Positions 52,797 through 61,612 of a stretch of 64,000 nucleotides of DNA are shown one piece after another. How positions within the stretch are numbered: the first letter of the stretch is position 1; each line of letters opens with the position of its first letter. The stretch is taken from NCBI RefSeq assembly GCF_009377185.1, contig NZ_VJZC01000001.1, positions 1-64,000 of the forward strand, read 5' to 3'. Origin of the DNA: Streptomyces spongiae. GTDB lineage: Bacteria; Actinomycetota; Actinomycetes; Streptomycetales; Streptomycetaceae. The translations under genes and the position numbers were made by a program. The notes under the pieces were generated by a model. The model was not told the origin of the DNA and did not search any database. It was given only the letters and a program-made list of their open reading frames with translations.

Positions 52797-53966
52797 ATGA
52801 AACGACGTGTCTTCGACGTTATGCACGAGCAACTGAGGTCCGTGGCACGGGACTTCGCCGAACGCGAGGTGGCCCCTCACCTCGACGAGTGGAGCGCCGC
52901 CGGTGCCGTCGACCGCGCGCTGTACGCCAAGGCGGGCGCCCTGGGGCTTCTAGGCATGGGCGTCGACGAGCGCCACGGTGGGGGAGGGGAGCCGGACTTC
53001 CGCTACAGCGTGGTGATCAACGAGGAACTCACCCGTGTGGGGGCGACCTCAGTGGTCATGGGCCTCTCGGGCTTCAACGACCTGGTTGCTCCCTACCTGG
53101 ACGAGCTGTGCACCGACCAACAGAAGGCCCGCTGGCTCCCTCAGTTGTGCGCCGGCGAGCGCGTGGCCGCCCTCGCCATGACCGAGCCCGGCACCGGCAG
53201 CGACCTCAAAGGGATCGCCACGACCGCCGTGGCCGACGGTGACGACTACCTCCTGAACGGCACCAAGACCTTCATCAGCAACGGCATCCTCGCCGACCTG
53301 GTTGTCGTCGTGGCCAAGACCGATCCGGCACCGCGCAGCGGGCACCTCAGCCTGTTCGTGGTGGAACGCGACATGCCCGGATTCAGCCGCGGCCGCAAAC
53401 TCGACAAGATCGGCCTGGCTGCCCAGGACACGGCCGAACTGTTCTTCGACAACGTCCGTGTGGCGCGCGGGAATCTCCTCGGGAAGGAGGGTGAAGCGCT
53501 CAGCTATCTGCGGCAGAACCTGGTGCGCGAGCGGCTCAGCGTGGCGGTGACCGCGGCGGCGAGCATGGAACGCGCATTCGACCATGTGTTGTCCCACACC
53601 GCTGAGCGCCATGTCTTTGGACAGCCGCTGACATCGTTCCAGGCGACTCGCTTTACTCTTGCCGAGCTTGCCACCGAGGTGCAGATCGCCCGCGTCTTCG
53701 TCGACCGGTGCATCGACGACTACGTCCATGACGGGCTCTCGGACATCGAGGCGGCCATGGCCAAGTGGTGGACGACCGAACTGCAGCAGCGCGTGCTCTC
53801 GCAGTGCCTGCAACTGCACGGCGGATACGGCTTCATGCGTGAGTACGCCGTCGCGCGCGAGTTCCTCGATGCCCGCGCCAGCACGCTGTACGCGGGGACC
53901 ACAGAGATCATGAAGGAGATCATCGGCCGGGCCGTTACGCGCGAGCCCAGCCAACGGCTCAGCTGA
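52797..53966 (+). CDS. acyl-CoA dehydrogenase
   Basis: 389 residues. N-terminal helical domain, ALAMTEPGTGSDLKGIATTA (FAD/substrate), GTKTFISNG, then the C-terminal domain with QCLQLHGGYGFMREY and STLYAGTTEIMKEIIGR. At the usual catalytic position of medium-chain enzymes (YEGT) this protein has YAGT, so the base must come from elsewhere, as in isovaleryl-CoA-type enzymes (a Glu in VRERLSVAV is a candidate). Oxidises an acyl-CoA at the alpha-beta bond. Under a PaaX-like regulator it may act on an aryl-alkanoyl-CoA side chain. Confidence 0.92.
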   Translation: MKRRVFDVMHEQLRSVARDFAEREVAPHLDEWSAAGAVDRALYAKAGALGLLGMGVDERHGGGGEPDFRYSVVINEELTRVGATSVVMGLSGFNDLVAPYLDELCTDQQKARWLPQLCAGERVAALAMTEPGTGSDLKGIATTAVADGDDYLLNGTKTFISNGILADLVVVVAKTDPAPRSGHLSLFVVERDMPGFSRGRKLDKIGLAAQDTAELFFDNVRVARGNLLGKEGEALSYLRQNLVRERLSVAVTAAASMERAFDHVLSHTAERHVFGQPLTSFQATRFTLAELATEVQIARVFVDRCIDDYVHDGLSDIEAAMAKWWTTELQQRVLSQCLQLHGGYGFMREYAVAREFLDARASTLYAGTTEIMKEIIGRAVTREPSQRLS

Positions 53967-54339
53967 TCCACTGCAGACCGCCACGCGCGCAAGGACGTGA
54001 TCTGTCCCCGGCGCCTGGACGGCTTCTTCCCGAAGGCCGGTATCCGCGCGCATGGCTCTGGACCAGCCCCGACGACAGGGAGCCACGGCTGTTCGTCCTG
54101 GCGTCGATGGACGAGGGTACCGACCCCACCGAACTGTTCGAAGCGCTTCAAGCAGAGTCCGGACTTCCTCGCGAACCCGACGGCCAGTTCACCCCTGCGG
54201 TAACTCTCATAACTGCGGCAGCAGGGCCTCCTGCTGCTCGGGCGGCCCTGCTGCCGCCCCGCCCAGTGATACATCACTGGCTGCCCCGTGCAATGTAGTC
54301 TGTAGATTGACAAAGATGGCCAGCTGCAGACGAGGACCG
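53967..54339 (+). other. non-genic stretch with a possible remnant
   Basis: 373 bases between the dehydrogenase and GntR genes. In one frame 54046-54298 reads PRLFVLASMDEGTDPTELFE, then ALQAESGLPREPDGQFTPAV, protein-like but without a proper start and ending in an arginine/alanine-rich tail. I do not recognise it. TTGACA at 54307-54312 may belong to the GntR promoter. Confidence 0.3.
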
Positions 54340-55074
54340 ATGACCTTGAGTGACCGTGAGCTGGATGCGGTGTCCCTCGGCGAAGCCGCCTACCTCCGGA
54401 TTCGGGCTGACATCGTCAGTTGCCAACTGGCCCCGGGGGAGCGGCTCACCGAACGCCGGCTCGCGGCCGATACGGGTTTCGGGGTGTCGCCCATCCGTGA
54501 CGCACTCACTCGCCTCGATCACGAGGGGCTGGTGCGCACACTTCCGAGGAAGGGCTACCAGGTCAAGCCCCTCACCATCAAGGCAGTCGACGATCTCTTC
54601 AACTTCTGGGCAGTTCTCGGGCCGGAGGTGGCCCGTCGCGGTGTCGTCGGCGCCACTGACGAGCAGCTCGACCGCATCATGGCCTGCGGCGCGGAGATTG
54701 CGAGCCTGACGAAGGAGCAGGGGCGCACGCGAGAGACCACGCGACGCACTGTCGAGATCATCGACCAGATGTTCACCATCCTGGCCCAGGCCACCCGCAA
54801 CGACTACATGATCAGCACCTGCGCCCGTTTGTCCGCGGAGATGACACGGGTGTGGATCCTGGTCATCGACTCCGAACTGCTGGACTACGGCGAACCGCTC
54901 GACCCTCTGGGCAGGTGGAAGGGCAACTTCCTCCTGCGTGACGGTGACAAGTTCGCGGAGTTCGCGCGGCACTATATCGAGCAGTCCCACAACCGGGTCC
55001 TGCGTACGCTGGCTCGCTGGCCGTCCGTGGTCGCGACAGAGGTCGTACCGCTGCGGAAGACCACCCCGCAGTAG
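54340..55074 (+). CDS. GntR-family regulator (FCD type)
   Basis: 244 residues from ATG 54340, chosen because GAGGA (54332-54336) precedes it; ATG 54316 is also in frame. Winged HTH: LGEAAYLRIRADIVSCQLAP, ERLTERRLAADTGFGVSP, IRDALTRLDHEGLVRTLPRK, GYQV. The C-terminal helical domain fits the FCD effector-binding class (metal/carboxylate). It precedes the DUF3500 operon in the same direction and may control it through the palindrome at 55102-55128. Confidence 0.9.
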   Translation: MTLSDRELDAVSLGEAAYLRIRADIVSCQLAPGERLTERRLAADTGFGVSPIRDALTRLDHEGLVRTLPRKGYQVKPLTIKAVDDLFNFWAVLGPEVARRGVVGATDEQLDRIMACGAEIASLTKEQGRTRETTRRTVEIIDQMFTILAQATRNDYMISTCARLSAEMTRVWILVIDSELLDYGEPLDPLGRWKGNFLLRDGDKFAEFARHYIEQSHNRVLRTLARWPSVVATEVVPLRKTTPQ

Positions 55075-55090
55075 CCGCAGGTACAGCAGG

Positions 55091-55128
55091 TTGACACAGT
55101 GATGTTTCAAATCTAGCTTGTGAAACAT
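55091..55128 (+). promoter_or_regulatory. promoter with overlapping palindromic operator
   Basis: TTGACA (55091-55096), 17-base spacer, TAGCTT (55114-55119). Perfect 8-bp arms ATGTTTCA (55102-55109) and TGAAACAT (55121-55128) cover the spacer and the -10, a repressor layout. One of the clearest promoters in the window. Confidence 0.7.
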
Positions 55129-55190
55129 TAGCGCGCTGTCGGCAGGACTTCGCTCGCGCGCCCTGTGCCCCCGCCTCAAAGGAGTGGCGT

Positions 55191-55463
55191 GTGTATCTTC
55201 GCGTAGACACCCGACGAGTCCCTCCCACCGTCGAGATGTGCGAACAAGAGGACCTCACCGCGTTCAAGGTCGTCCTTGTCACGTCCACGCACACATGGGT
55301 GAAGCCGGACACGCTCACGAACCTGGCGGGGCGTGCGGAGGATGACGCGTGGCAGGACAAGCTCGCGGAGATGATTGCCTACGCGGAACGCAAGGGATGG
55401 ACGGACGAGCAAGGCCGTGTCCGCGCACATGTCGAGACGACTGCCGGTGACGGTGTGGCATGA
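55191..55463 (+). CDS. unrecognised 90-residue protein paired with DUF3500
   Basis: From GTG 55191 behind AAAGGAG; ends in an ATGA overlap with the DUF3500 gene, so the two are translationally coupled. Sequence is mixed alpha/beta: MYLRVDTRRVPPTVEMCEQE, DLTAFKVVLVTSTHTWVKP, then an acidic helix DDAWQDKLAEMIAYAERKGW. No signal peptide or membrane segment. I do not recognise a family. Given the tight coupling it may be a small partner subunit. Confidence 0.75.
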   Translation: MYLRVDTRRVPPTVEMCEQEDLTAFKVVLVTSTHTWVKPDTLTNLAGRAEDDAWQDKLAEMIAYAERKGWTDEQGRVRAHVETTAGDGVA

Positions 55464-56590
55464 CAATCGACACGACTGGGACAACAGAGGTCTACGAGGC
55501 CCCGGACACCATCCGCCGCATGTTGGTGACCACATGGGCGTTGCTGTACAGCATGGACGGGGCTCAGCGGCGTGAGTGCGAGTTCCCCATGGACGACCCG
55601 GGCCGGGTGGACTGGGACTTCATTCCCAAGCCGGATCGTCAGGGGGTGCCGCTGGCTCGCTTGAACTCCCACCAGCGCACGCTCGTGCACAGTCTCCTAG
55701 CGGCGTCGCTGAGCGAACAGGGCTACAGCCAGGTGCTGCAGATCATGGCGATGGAGAACATCCTGCGCGAGCGCGAACAGCAGATGCTGGGCGCACCTAC
55801 GGGCGACTTCCGCAACAGCGACCAGTACTTCCTCGCGTTCTTCGGCCGACCCGGTTTCGAGGACACCTGGGGCTGGCGCTTCCTCGGCCACCACATCTCC
55901 CTGAGCTACACCATCATCGGGCAGCGGTGGCTGACGGTCACCCCGTGCAACCTCGGGGCGCAGCCTGCCAGTGCCGGCTTGCTCGCTCCCCTGGCGCACG
56001 AGGAGGATCAGGCCTTCGCGTTGTTGCGCTCACTAACGCCCGTGCAGCGGGACCAGGCGGTGATCCACACGGTGGCACCGGCCGACTACGCCACCCGGCA
56101 GGTCCCCTTCATCGGCAAGGTGGAATACCCGGATTACGAAGACCTGGGTATCCCGTGGTACCGGATCACTGACGAGGACCGCGAAGCGCTGAGGTTCAGC
56201 AAGGACGACCCGAAGGGCGTCTGCGGCAAGGATCTGACCACTGACCAGGGCGACGCGCTCGTCGAACTCGTCGGGACCTACCTCTGTCGGATGCCCGGTG
56301 AACTCGCGAGCAAGCAACTCGCCCGCGTCGAACGTGAAGGACTGGACAACCTCTATTTCTGCTGGGCAGGCGGCCAGGAACCCGGAACCCCCCACTACTT
56401 CCGCATCCAGGGCAGCACCGTGCTGATCGAGTTCGACAACGCCATCGACAACGGCAACCACATCCACTCGATGTGGCGGGACTACCGCAACGACCTCGGC
56501 CACGACCTCCTCGCCGACCACTACGAACGGGAACGCGCCACCGGTCACCACCTGACCACACGGCTCCGCTCGAGCGTCCCCGACAAGTAA
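55460..56590 (+). CDS. DUF3500-family protein
   Basis: 376 residues. Family features: RRECEFPMDDPGRVDWDFIP near the start, LNSHQRTLVHSLLAASLSEQ, the tryptophan-rich WGWRFLGHHISLSYTIIG, and a C-terminal block FCWAGGQEPGTPHYFRIQG followed by EFDNAIDNGNHIHSMWRDY. The conserved histidines (GHH, NHIH) and acidic residues would suit metal binding, but no reaction is established for the family. It appears in catabolic contexts, here behind a GntR gene and next to an aromatic oxygenase cluster. Confidence 0.85.
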   Translation: MTIDTTGTTEVYEAPDTIRRMLVTTWALLYSMDGAQRRECEFPMDDPGRVDWDFIPKPDRQGVPLARLNSHQRTLVHSLLAASLSEQGYSQVLQIMAMENILREREQQMLGAPTGDFRNSDQYFLAFFGRPGFEDTWGWRFLGHHISLSYTIIGQRWLTVTPCNLGAQPASAGLLAPLAHEEDQAFALLRSLTPVQRDQAVIHTVAPADYATRQVPFIGKVEYPDYEDLGIPWYRITDEDREALRFSKDDPKGVCGKDLTTDQGDALVELVGTYLCRMPGELASKQLARVEREGLDNLYFCWAGGQEPGTPHYFRIQGSTVLIEFDNAIDNGNHIHSMWRDYRNDLGHDLLADHYERERATGHHLTTRLRSSVPDK

Positions 56591-56616
56591 GACCGACCAG
56601 CACATGGGCTACCCGG

Positions 56617-57360
56617 TCATCGGGGCGAGGGAGCGTCGGCGATGGTGTTGGCTGCCTGATGGACCTTTTTGCCGTAGTCGGACCAGAGCGTCCTGGGCAT
56701 TCGTGCCTTCGGCGCTGAGATGGACAGGGAGCCGACCGGGCGTGCATCGGCGGCGAGGATGGGCGCGGCTACGGAAACCACGCCGTCCTGCAGTTCCTCG
56801 TTGGCGACCGCGTAGCCGCGCTTCCTGATGAGGGCCAGTTCCTCGTAGAGCTTGGCGGGCTCGGTGATGGTTCGCTGCGTGACGGCCGCCAAGCCGTGCT
56901 CCACGTAGCGGGCTGTCTCCTCGTCCGGCAGATGGGCGAGGATCGCCTTTCCGTTGGAGCTGGCATGCAGAGGGGCGCGCGCGCCCAGGGGGGCGAAGGC
57001 GCGCACGGGGTGCGGGCTGTCGAGGCGTTCCATGAGCACGGCCTGGTGACCGTCAGGGACCATCAGGTGGATGGTTTCCTGAACCTCAGCCGCGAGCGCG
57101 TTCATATGGGGCAGGGCTCGGTCGCGCAGGCTGCCCCGATTGGCGACCGTGCTGCCGACGACGAACGCCTTGGTGCCGACGATCCAGCGCGTGCTGTCCG
57201 CCTGGTCGCTCTCGAGCCAGCCGGCTTCGGCGAGAGCGACAAGACCGCGCTGGACCGTCGTCTTGGGCAGGCCGAGCTGCCGACTCAGTTCGCTGAGTCC
57301 CACCGGTTGCAGCTGGGAAACGGCTTCCAGCACCCGCAGAGCGGTCAGGACGCTTCGCAT
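56617..57360 (-). CDS. IclR-family regulator
   Basis: 247 residues from ATG 57360. HTH: ALRVLEAVSQLQPVGLSELS, RQLGLPKTTVQRGLVALAEA, GWLE. Effector domain: ETIHLMVPDGHQAVLMERLD, GARAPLHASSNGKAILAHLP, RKRGYAVANEELQDGVVSVA. Typical size. Probably controls the divergent hydrolase/LLM and TfdB-like units nearby. It ends 27 bases from the DUF3500 stop, convergent. Confidence 0.92.
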   Translation of the reverse strand: MRSVLTALRVLEAVSQLQPVGLSELSRQLGLPKTTVQRGLVALAEAGWLESDQADSTRWIVGTKAFVVGSTVANRGSLRDRALPHMNALAAEVQETIHLMVPDGHQAVLMERLDSPHPVRAFAPLGARAPLHASSNGKAILAHLPDEETARYVEHGLAAVTQRTITEPAKLYEELALIRKRGYAVANEELQDGVVSVAAPILAADARPVGSLSISAPKARMPRTLWSDYGKKVHQAANTIADAPSPR

Positions 57361-57462
57361 TGCTCTCCTCGCACGGTTCGGCAGGCCTGCACCAGACCCC
57401 AGAGTAACAATGCCGGTCCACCATGCGGACCAGGAGAGGGGCAGCGGAGTGCGCCGACGCAG

Positions 57463-57496
57463 CCTGCCCCTTGCCCGACCGCGGGCAAGGGGCAGG
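57463..57496 (-). terminator. terminator of the hydrolase/LLM unit
   Basis: Perfect 14-bp stem (57463-57476 with 57483-57496) and 6-base loop, 22 bases beyond the hydrolase stop on the minus strand. Confidence 0.82.
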
Positions 57497-57517
57497 TGAT
57501 ACGCGTCCTCTGCGCTC

Positions 57518-58339
57518 TCAGGGGTTGATGAGGGTGGACTCCTCGGGCAGGGCGAACTGCCATCCGCGGGCGAGGAAGTCGCCGACGACGTCGGCGAAGC
57601 TTTCGGGCCGGTCCGCCTGGATGTCGTGCGCCGCGTCATGGACAAGCACGTAGTGGCTGTTCGGCATGTGGCGCCGGAAGACGCGCCCGTTGTCGGGCGG
57701 GGTCACGCCGTCGTAGTCCCCGAACACGACGAGGGTGCGGACCTGGCACGTGGACAGGCGTGCCACGAGTTGCTCGTCGTACTCCGGAGTCTCCGCCAGC
57801 AGTCGTCCGACCAGCGGCCACACTCGGGCCGCCGCGGAGGGGTCCGGCGGTTGCCACGCCGGGATCCGCTCGGGGTGCCTGCGGAACATACGGCGCATCT
57901 CGTCCGGCGCCAGGTGCGGCCCGGGTGGGGTGCTGCCGACACGGAAGGTCGCCGGGGCCTCGAGTACGAGGGAGGCCAGCCGCTCCGAGTGGTCCAGCGC
58001 GAGGTGCGTGGCCACGGCACCGCCGAAGGAGGTGCCGAGCAGGTGGTAGAACTCCAGGCCGAGTGCCCGTGTCGCCGCGTCGATCGTGGCGGCCATCTCG
58101 GCGAGCGACTGGTGGCGGTCGTTGGGCTGGTCGCCGAAGCCGGGCATCTCGAAGAGGATCACCCGGTAGCGGTCTGCGAGGGTGTCCAGCGCCAGGGAGA
58201 ACACCGGGCCGCCGGCGCCGTGGAGCACGACCAGGGCATCGCCTTCGCCTGCCTCGAAGTACCGGATGGTGAATCCGTCGGCCCCGACCGCGTGCTCCGT
58301 GAAGGCGGCGCCGGGCACGGTGGGTGTGGTGGTCATCAT
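57518..58339 (-). CDS. alpha/beta hydrolase (meta-cleavage-product hydrolase-like)
   Basis: 273 residues. Oxyanion loop VVLHGAGGPVFS, nucleophile LLGTSFGGAVATH, acid in VVFGDYDGVTPPDNG, catalytic His in VHDAAHDIQADRPE. Size and motif order fit hydrolases such as MhpC/BphD or esterases of that fold. Downstream partner of an LLM flavoprotein gene, 15 bases away, so possibly a ring-opened product or lactone hydrolase. Confidence 0.9.
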   Translation of the reverse strand: MMTTTPTVPGAAFTEHAVGADGFTIRYFEAGEGDALVVLHGAGGPVFSLALDTLADRYRVILFEMPGFGDQPNDRHQSLAEMAATIDAATRALGLEFYHLLGTSFGGAVATHLALDHSERLASLVLEAPATFRVGSTPPGPHLAPDEMRRMFRRHPERIPAWQPPDPSAAARVWPLVGRLLAETPEYDEQLVARLSTCQVRTLVVFGDYDGVTPPDNGRVFRRHMPNSHYVLVHDAAHDIQADRPESFADVVGDFLARGWQFALPEESTLINP

Positions 58340-58354
58340 GGGCTCCTCTGTCGG

Positions 58355-59464
58355 TCAGGCGGCGGCCGGCGCGTCGGCGTGAAGGACCGGGACTAGTTCC
58401 CGGCCGATGAGTTTGATGCAACGGATCACCTGTTCGTGGCTGAGGCAATTGCTCGGCGGCACGATGGCGAACTCGACGCGGCCCATTCCGATGTGGCGCT
58501 CCGCCTCACGGATCTGCGCCAGTACGGTCTCGGGGCTGCCGAGGAAGGGCTCGCCGAACTTGGGCGCCATCGAGGGATCCAGGGGTGCCCCCTTGGGAGC
58601 GCCGGCCAGGGCCGCGCCCGCCGTGGCCATCGCGATCAACTGGTCAAGGTTGTCGGTGGCGAATATGCCTTTGCCCTGCGGCCACTTGTCGGCGGTGTCC
58701 TCGCGGGCCTGTTCGTCGGTCTCGGCGACGTAGGCGAACTGCCGGTAGAGGATGTTGTCCGCGGTCGGTGTCCAGCCGGCATCGGCCGCGGCCTCACGGT
58801 AGGCGGCCACGACTTCCCCGCACTTCTCCGGCGCCATGAAGCTGATGCCGGCGTCGCAGCGCATCCTGCCGGCGAAGCGCGCGGAGGCGACGCTGTTGGC
58901 CGACAGAAGGATCCTCGGGTGGGGTTTCTGCACCGGCTGTGGGAACAGCGCGGTGTTGCGGGAACGGAAGTACTTGCCCTCCCAGCCGAACGGCTCGGGC
59001 TCGGTCAGGGCCCGGATGACCAGTTCGACTCCTTCCTCGAACTTGTCCCGGGCCTCCCAGGGATTGGTGCCGTAGGTCATGTACTCGTTGGGAGTGCCGC
59101 GCAGCAGGGCGAACCGCAGTCGGCCGCCGAGCAGGTTGTCGAGCATGGCGTACTGCTCGGCGACCATGATCGGATTGTGCAACGGGAGATCGGTGCCGTT
59201 GACCGCGATCTGGGCATCGGGCAACCGCTCACCCAGTGCTGCGGCGAACAGGTGGGGAACCGGGGTCAACTGGGACGTGTAGTGGTGCTCGGCGAGATTG
59301 AGCGAGTCGAACCCGGCCTCGTGGGCCGCTTCCATCTGCTCGAAACCGAACTGCATCGATTCCATGCCGTGCTCGCTGTTGTACCACCCCGGTCGCAGGG
59401 GCCACGTCTCGTACGCGTCGAGATCGCCGTAGTACGCGACCGGTGTGAAGAGTTCGACCTTCAT
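58355..59464 (-). CDS. LLM-class flavin-dependent monooxygenase
   Basis: 369 residues from ATG 59464. Bacterial-luciferase-like: LNLAEHHYTSQLTPVPHLFA, AEQYAMLDNLLGGRLRFALL, GWEGKYFRSRNTALFPQPVQ, PHPRILLSANSVASARFAGR. It forms a two-gene unit with the hydrolase and is divergent from the TfdB-like gene. A reduced FMN supply could come from the flavin reductase at 61613. Confidence 0.9.
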   Translation of the reverse strand: MKVELFTPVAYYGDLDAYETWPLRPGWYNSEHGMESMQFGFEQMEAAHEAGFDSLNLAEHHYTSQLTPVPHLFAAALGERLPDAQIAVNGTDLPLHNPIMVAEQYAMLDNLLGGRLRFALLRGTPNEYMTYGTNPWEARDKFEEGVELVIRALTEPEPFGWEGKYFRSRNTALFPQPVQKPHPRILLSANSVASARFAGRMRCDAGISFMAPEKCGEVVAAYREAAADAGWTPTADNILYRQFAYVAETDEQAREDTADKWPQGKGIFATDNLDQLIAMATAGAALAGAPKGAPLDPSMAPKFGEPFLGSPETVLAQIREAERHIGMGRVEFAIVPPSNCLSHEQVIRCIKLIGRELVPVLHADAPAAA

Positions 59465-59559
59465 ATGCGGAACCCCTTCATGGAAGACATCGGGGTCGGG
59501 GCCGGTGTGGCACCCGTGTGACGGCGGACTGAGCTATGAAGCTGGCCGCTGTGAGATGT

Positions 59560-59573
59560 TACGAACTATCGTA
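59560..59573. promoter_or_regulatory. candidate IclR-type operator in the divergent LLM/TfdB region
   Basis: Perfect inverted repeat TACGA-acta-TCGTA, 96 bases before the LLM gene and 165 before the TfdB-like gene. Position and symmetry suit the IclR protein; no direct evidence. Confidence 0.5.
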
Positions 59574-59634
59574 TGGGGCATTACACGCGTCAACCGGTGC
59601 GGCAAATTTCAACGACTGCGGGCTGTCGAGCGGC

Positions 59635-59696
59635 TTGACGCTCCGCTGGGCATTGACTTAGCTTGCCAATGGTCCGCATAGCGGTCCGACGGTCCG
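59635..59696 (+). promoter_or_regulatory. promoter of the TfdB-like gene with three GGTCCG repeats
   Basis: TTGACG (59635-59640), 18-base spacer, TAGCTT (59659-59664). Just downstream GGTCCG occurs three times (59671, 59683, 59691), possibly an activator or repressor site inside the leader. Confidence 0.45.
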
Positions 59697-59737
59697 AACT
59701 GCGGATCGCGGTGACAGTACTGGATGAGGAGGCGGCT

Positions 59738-61504
59738 ATGGCACATGACAGCGGCGCTGCAGGCGGTGTGGTGCACACCGACGTACTCGTGGTCGGCGCG
59801 GGGCCCGCCGGGTTGACTGCGGCCGCTTTCCTGGCCGAGTACGGCGTCAGTGCGATCACGCTGACCAAGTACCGGTCGACGGCGCACACCCCGCGCGCTC
59901 ACATCACCAATCAGAGGACTGTGGAAGTGCTGCGTGACCTGGGCATCGAGGACCGCGTGCGCGAGATCGCGATGCCCGCCGAGTTGATGGGTACCAACGT
60001 GTGGGCGACCTCGTTCGCCGGGGTCGAACTGGCGCGCGTGATGTCCTGGGGGCAGGGGCAGGACCGGCGTGCCGACTATGAGGCGGCGAGTCCGTGCGAG
60101 ATGTGCAACGCGCCTCAGACCGTGCTCGAGCCGGTGATTCTGGCCGCGGCGCAGGAGCGCGAGGCCGACATCCGGTTCAACACCGAACTCGTCGACATAA
60201 CGCAGGACGACGAGCGTGTGCGGGCCAGAGTCCGGCGCCGCGACGACGGAGTGGAGTACGACATCGAGGCGCGCTACGCGATCGGTGCCGACGGCGGAAA
60301 CAGCACGGTCGCCCGCAGCCTCGGGTTCTCCATGGAGGGCGCGGCCGCCATCGGGTCAGCCTTCACGGTCTGGATCGAAGCGGACCTGTCCAGGTTCGTC
60401 GAGCATCGCCCCGGCGCGCTGTTCTGGGTCTCGCCCCCCGGTACCCAGGTGGCGGTGAGCCCCTGGACCGCGGTGGTGCCGCACACAGAGTGGAACGCCC
60501 TGTTCCTGATGCATGAAATGCTGCCCGCCGACACTTCGGACGAGGCCGTCGCCGAGCTCGTCCGGGCCGGAATCGGGGATCCCGACGTCGACTTCACGAT
60601 CAAGCACATCGGGCAGTGGGACATCAACCAGTTGGTGGCCGAGCAGTACCGCAAGGGCCGGGTCTTCCTGGCCGGTGACGCGGCGCACCGGCATCCGCCG
60701 GCGAACGGGCTCGGGAGCAACACCTCGATCCAGGACTCCTACAACCTCGCCTGGAAGCTCGCCCATGTGCTGCGCGGACATGCCGATCCTTCGTTGCTCG
60801 ACTCCTACCACGACGAACGCAAGCCGGTAGGACGCCAGGTGATCGACCGGGCGATCAAGAGCATCCAGGATGTCCAACCGCTCGCCGAAGTCTTTGGGAT
60901 GGCTCCCGGGCAGACCGCCGAGCAGGGATGGGCCGCTGTCGACGAGCTTTTCGCCCCCGGGAAGGCTGGTGCGACCCGCCGAGCCGCTCTGCTGGATGCG
61001 CTCCCGCCGCTCAACTGGCAACTCAACTGCCACGGAGTGGAGTTGGGGCAGCGTTACACCTCCAGCGCCGTGGTCGACGACGGAACGCCGTTCCCCGCGT
61101 ACACAAGGGATCCCGAGCTCTTCTACCACCCGACCACGCACCCGGGGGCCCACCTGCCCCACGTCTGGCTCCAGCATGGCACCGAGCATGTCTCGACCCT
61201 CGACCTCGTCGGGCATGGCCATTTCACCGTGCTCACCGGGGTCGGTGGTCAGGCGTGGACCGAGGCGGCGGCGGCGATCTCGCGCGAGAGCGGAATCGCG
61301 GTCGACGCCCGGACGATCGGGATGCGTGCCGAGTACGACGACGTCCTCGGGGAGTGGACCAGGATCCGGGAGTTCGACGACGACGGCTGCCTTCTGGTCC
61401 GCCCTGACCGGCACGTGGCATGGCGCTCGCAGGGCCTGGTGGACGATCCGACGGCCACACTGCGCGGCGTCATCTCCTCCGTCCTGGGCAGGACGAGTCC
61501 TTGA
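59738..61504 (+). CDS. FAD-dependent phenol hydroxylase, TfdB-like
   Basis: 588 residues from ATG 59738 with GAGGAGG five bases upstream. GAGPAGLTAAAFLAEYGV (FAD), TPRAHITNQRTVEVLRDLGI (the block typical of 2,4-dichlorophenol 6-monooxygenase and resorcinol-type hydroxylases), MCNAPQTVLEPVIL, YAIGADGGNSTVARSLG (DG motif), VFLAGDAAHRHPPANGLGSN (GD motif) and a C-terminal thioredoxin-like domain. It should ortho-hydroxylate a phenol with NAD(P)H and O2. Lead gene of a three-gene unit with flavin reductase and LLM genes. Substrate unknown. Confidence 0.92.
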   Translation: MAHDSGAAGGVVHTDVLVVGAGPAGLTAAAFLAEYGVSAITLTKYRSTAHTPRAHITNQRTVEVLRDLGIEDRVREIAMPAELMGTNVWATSFAGVELARVMSWGQGQDRRADYEAASPCEMCNAPQTVLEPVILAAAQEREADIRFNTELVDITQDDERVRARVRRRDDGVEYDIEARYAIGADGGNSTVARSLGFSMEGAAAIGSAFTVWIEADLSRFVEHRPGALFWVSPPGTQVAVSPWTAVVPHTEWNALFLMHEMLPADTSDEAVAELVRAGIGDPDVDFTIKHIGQWDINQLVAEQYRKGRVFLAGDAAHRHPPANGLGSNTSIQDSYNLAWKLAHVLRGHADPSLLDSYHDERKPVGRQVIDRAIKSIQDVQPLAEVFGMAPGQTAEQGWAAVDELFAPGKAGATRRAALLDALPPLNWQLNCHGVELGQRYTSSAVVDDGTPFPAYTRDPELFYHPTTHPGAHLPHVWLQHGTEHVSTLDLVGHGHFTVLTGVGGQAWTEAAAAISRESGIAVDARTIGMRAEYDDVLGEWTRIREFDDDGCLLVRPDRHVAWRSQGLVDDPTATLRGVISSVLGRTSP

Positions 61505-61612
61505 TGCCGCGTGACCACGTACTGAATGGCGATCTGTATAGCTGAAATATCAGGAGCCGATGACGGCACACATGCATCGGTGTCCGGCGCTCTCGACCAA
61601 GGCGGTGCCCCT

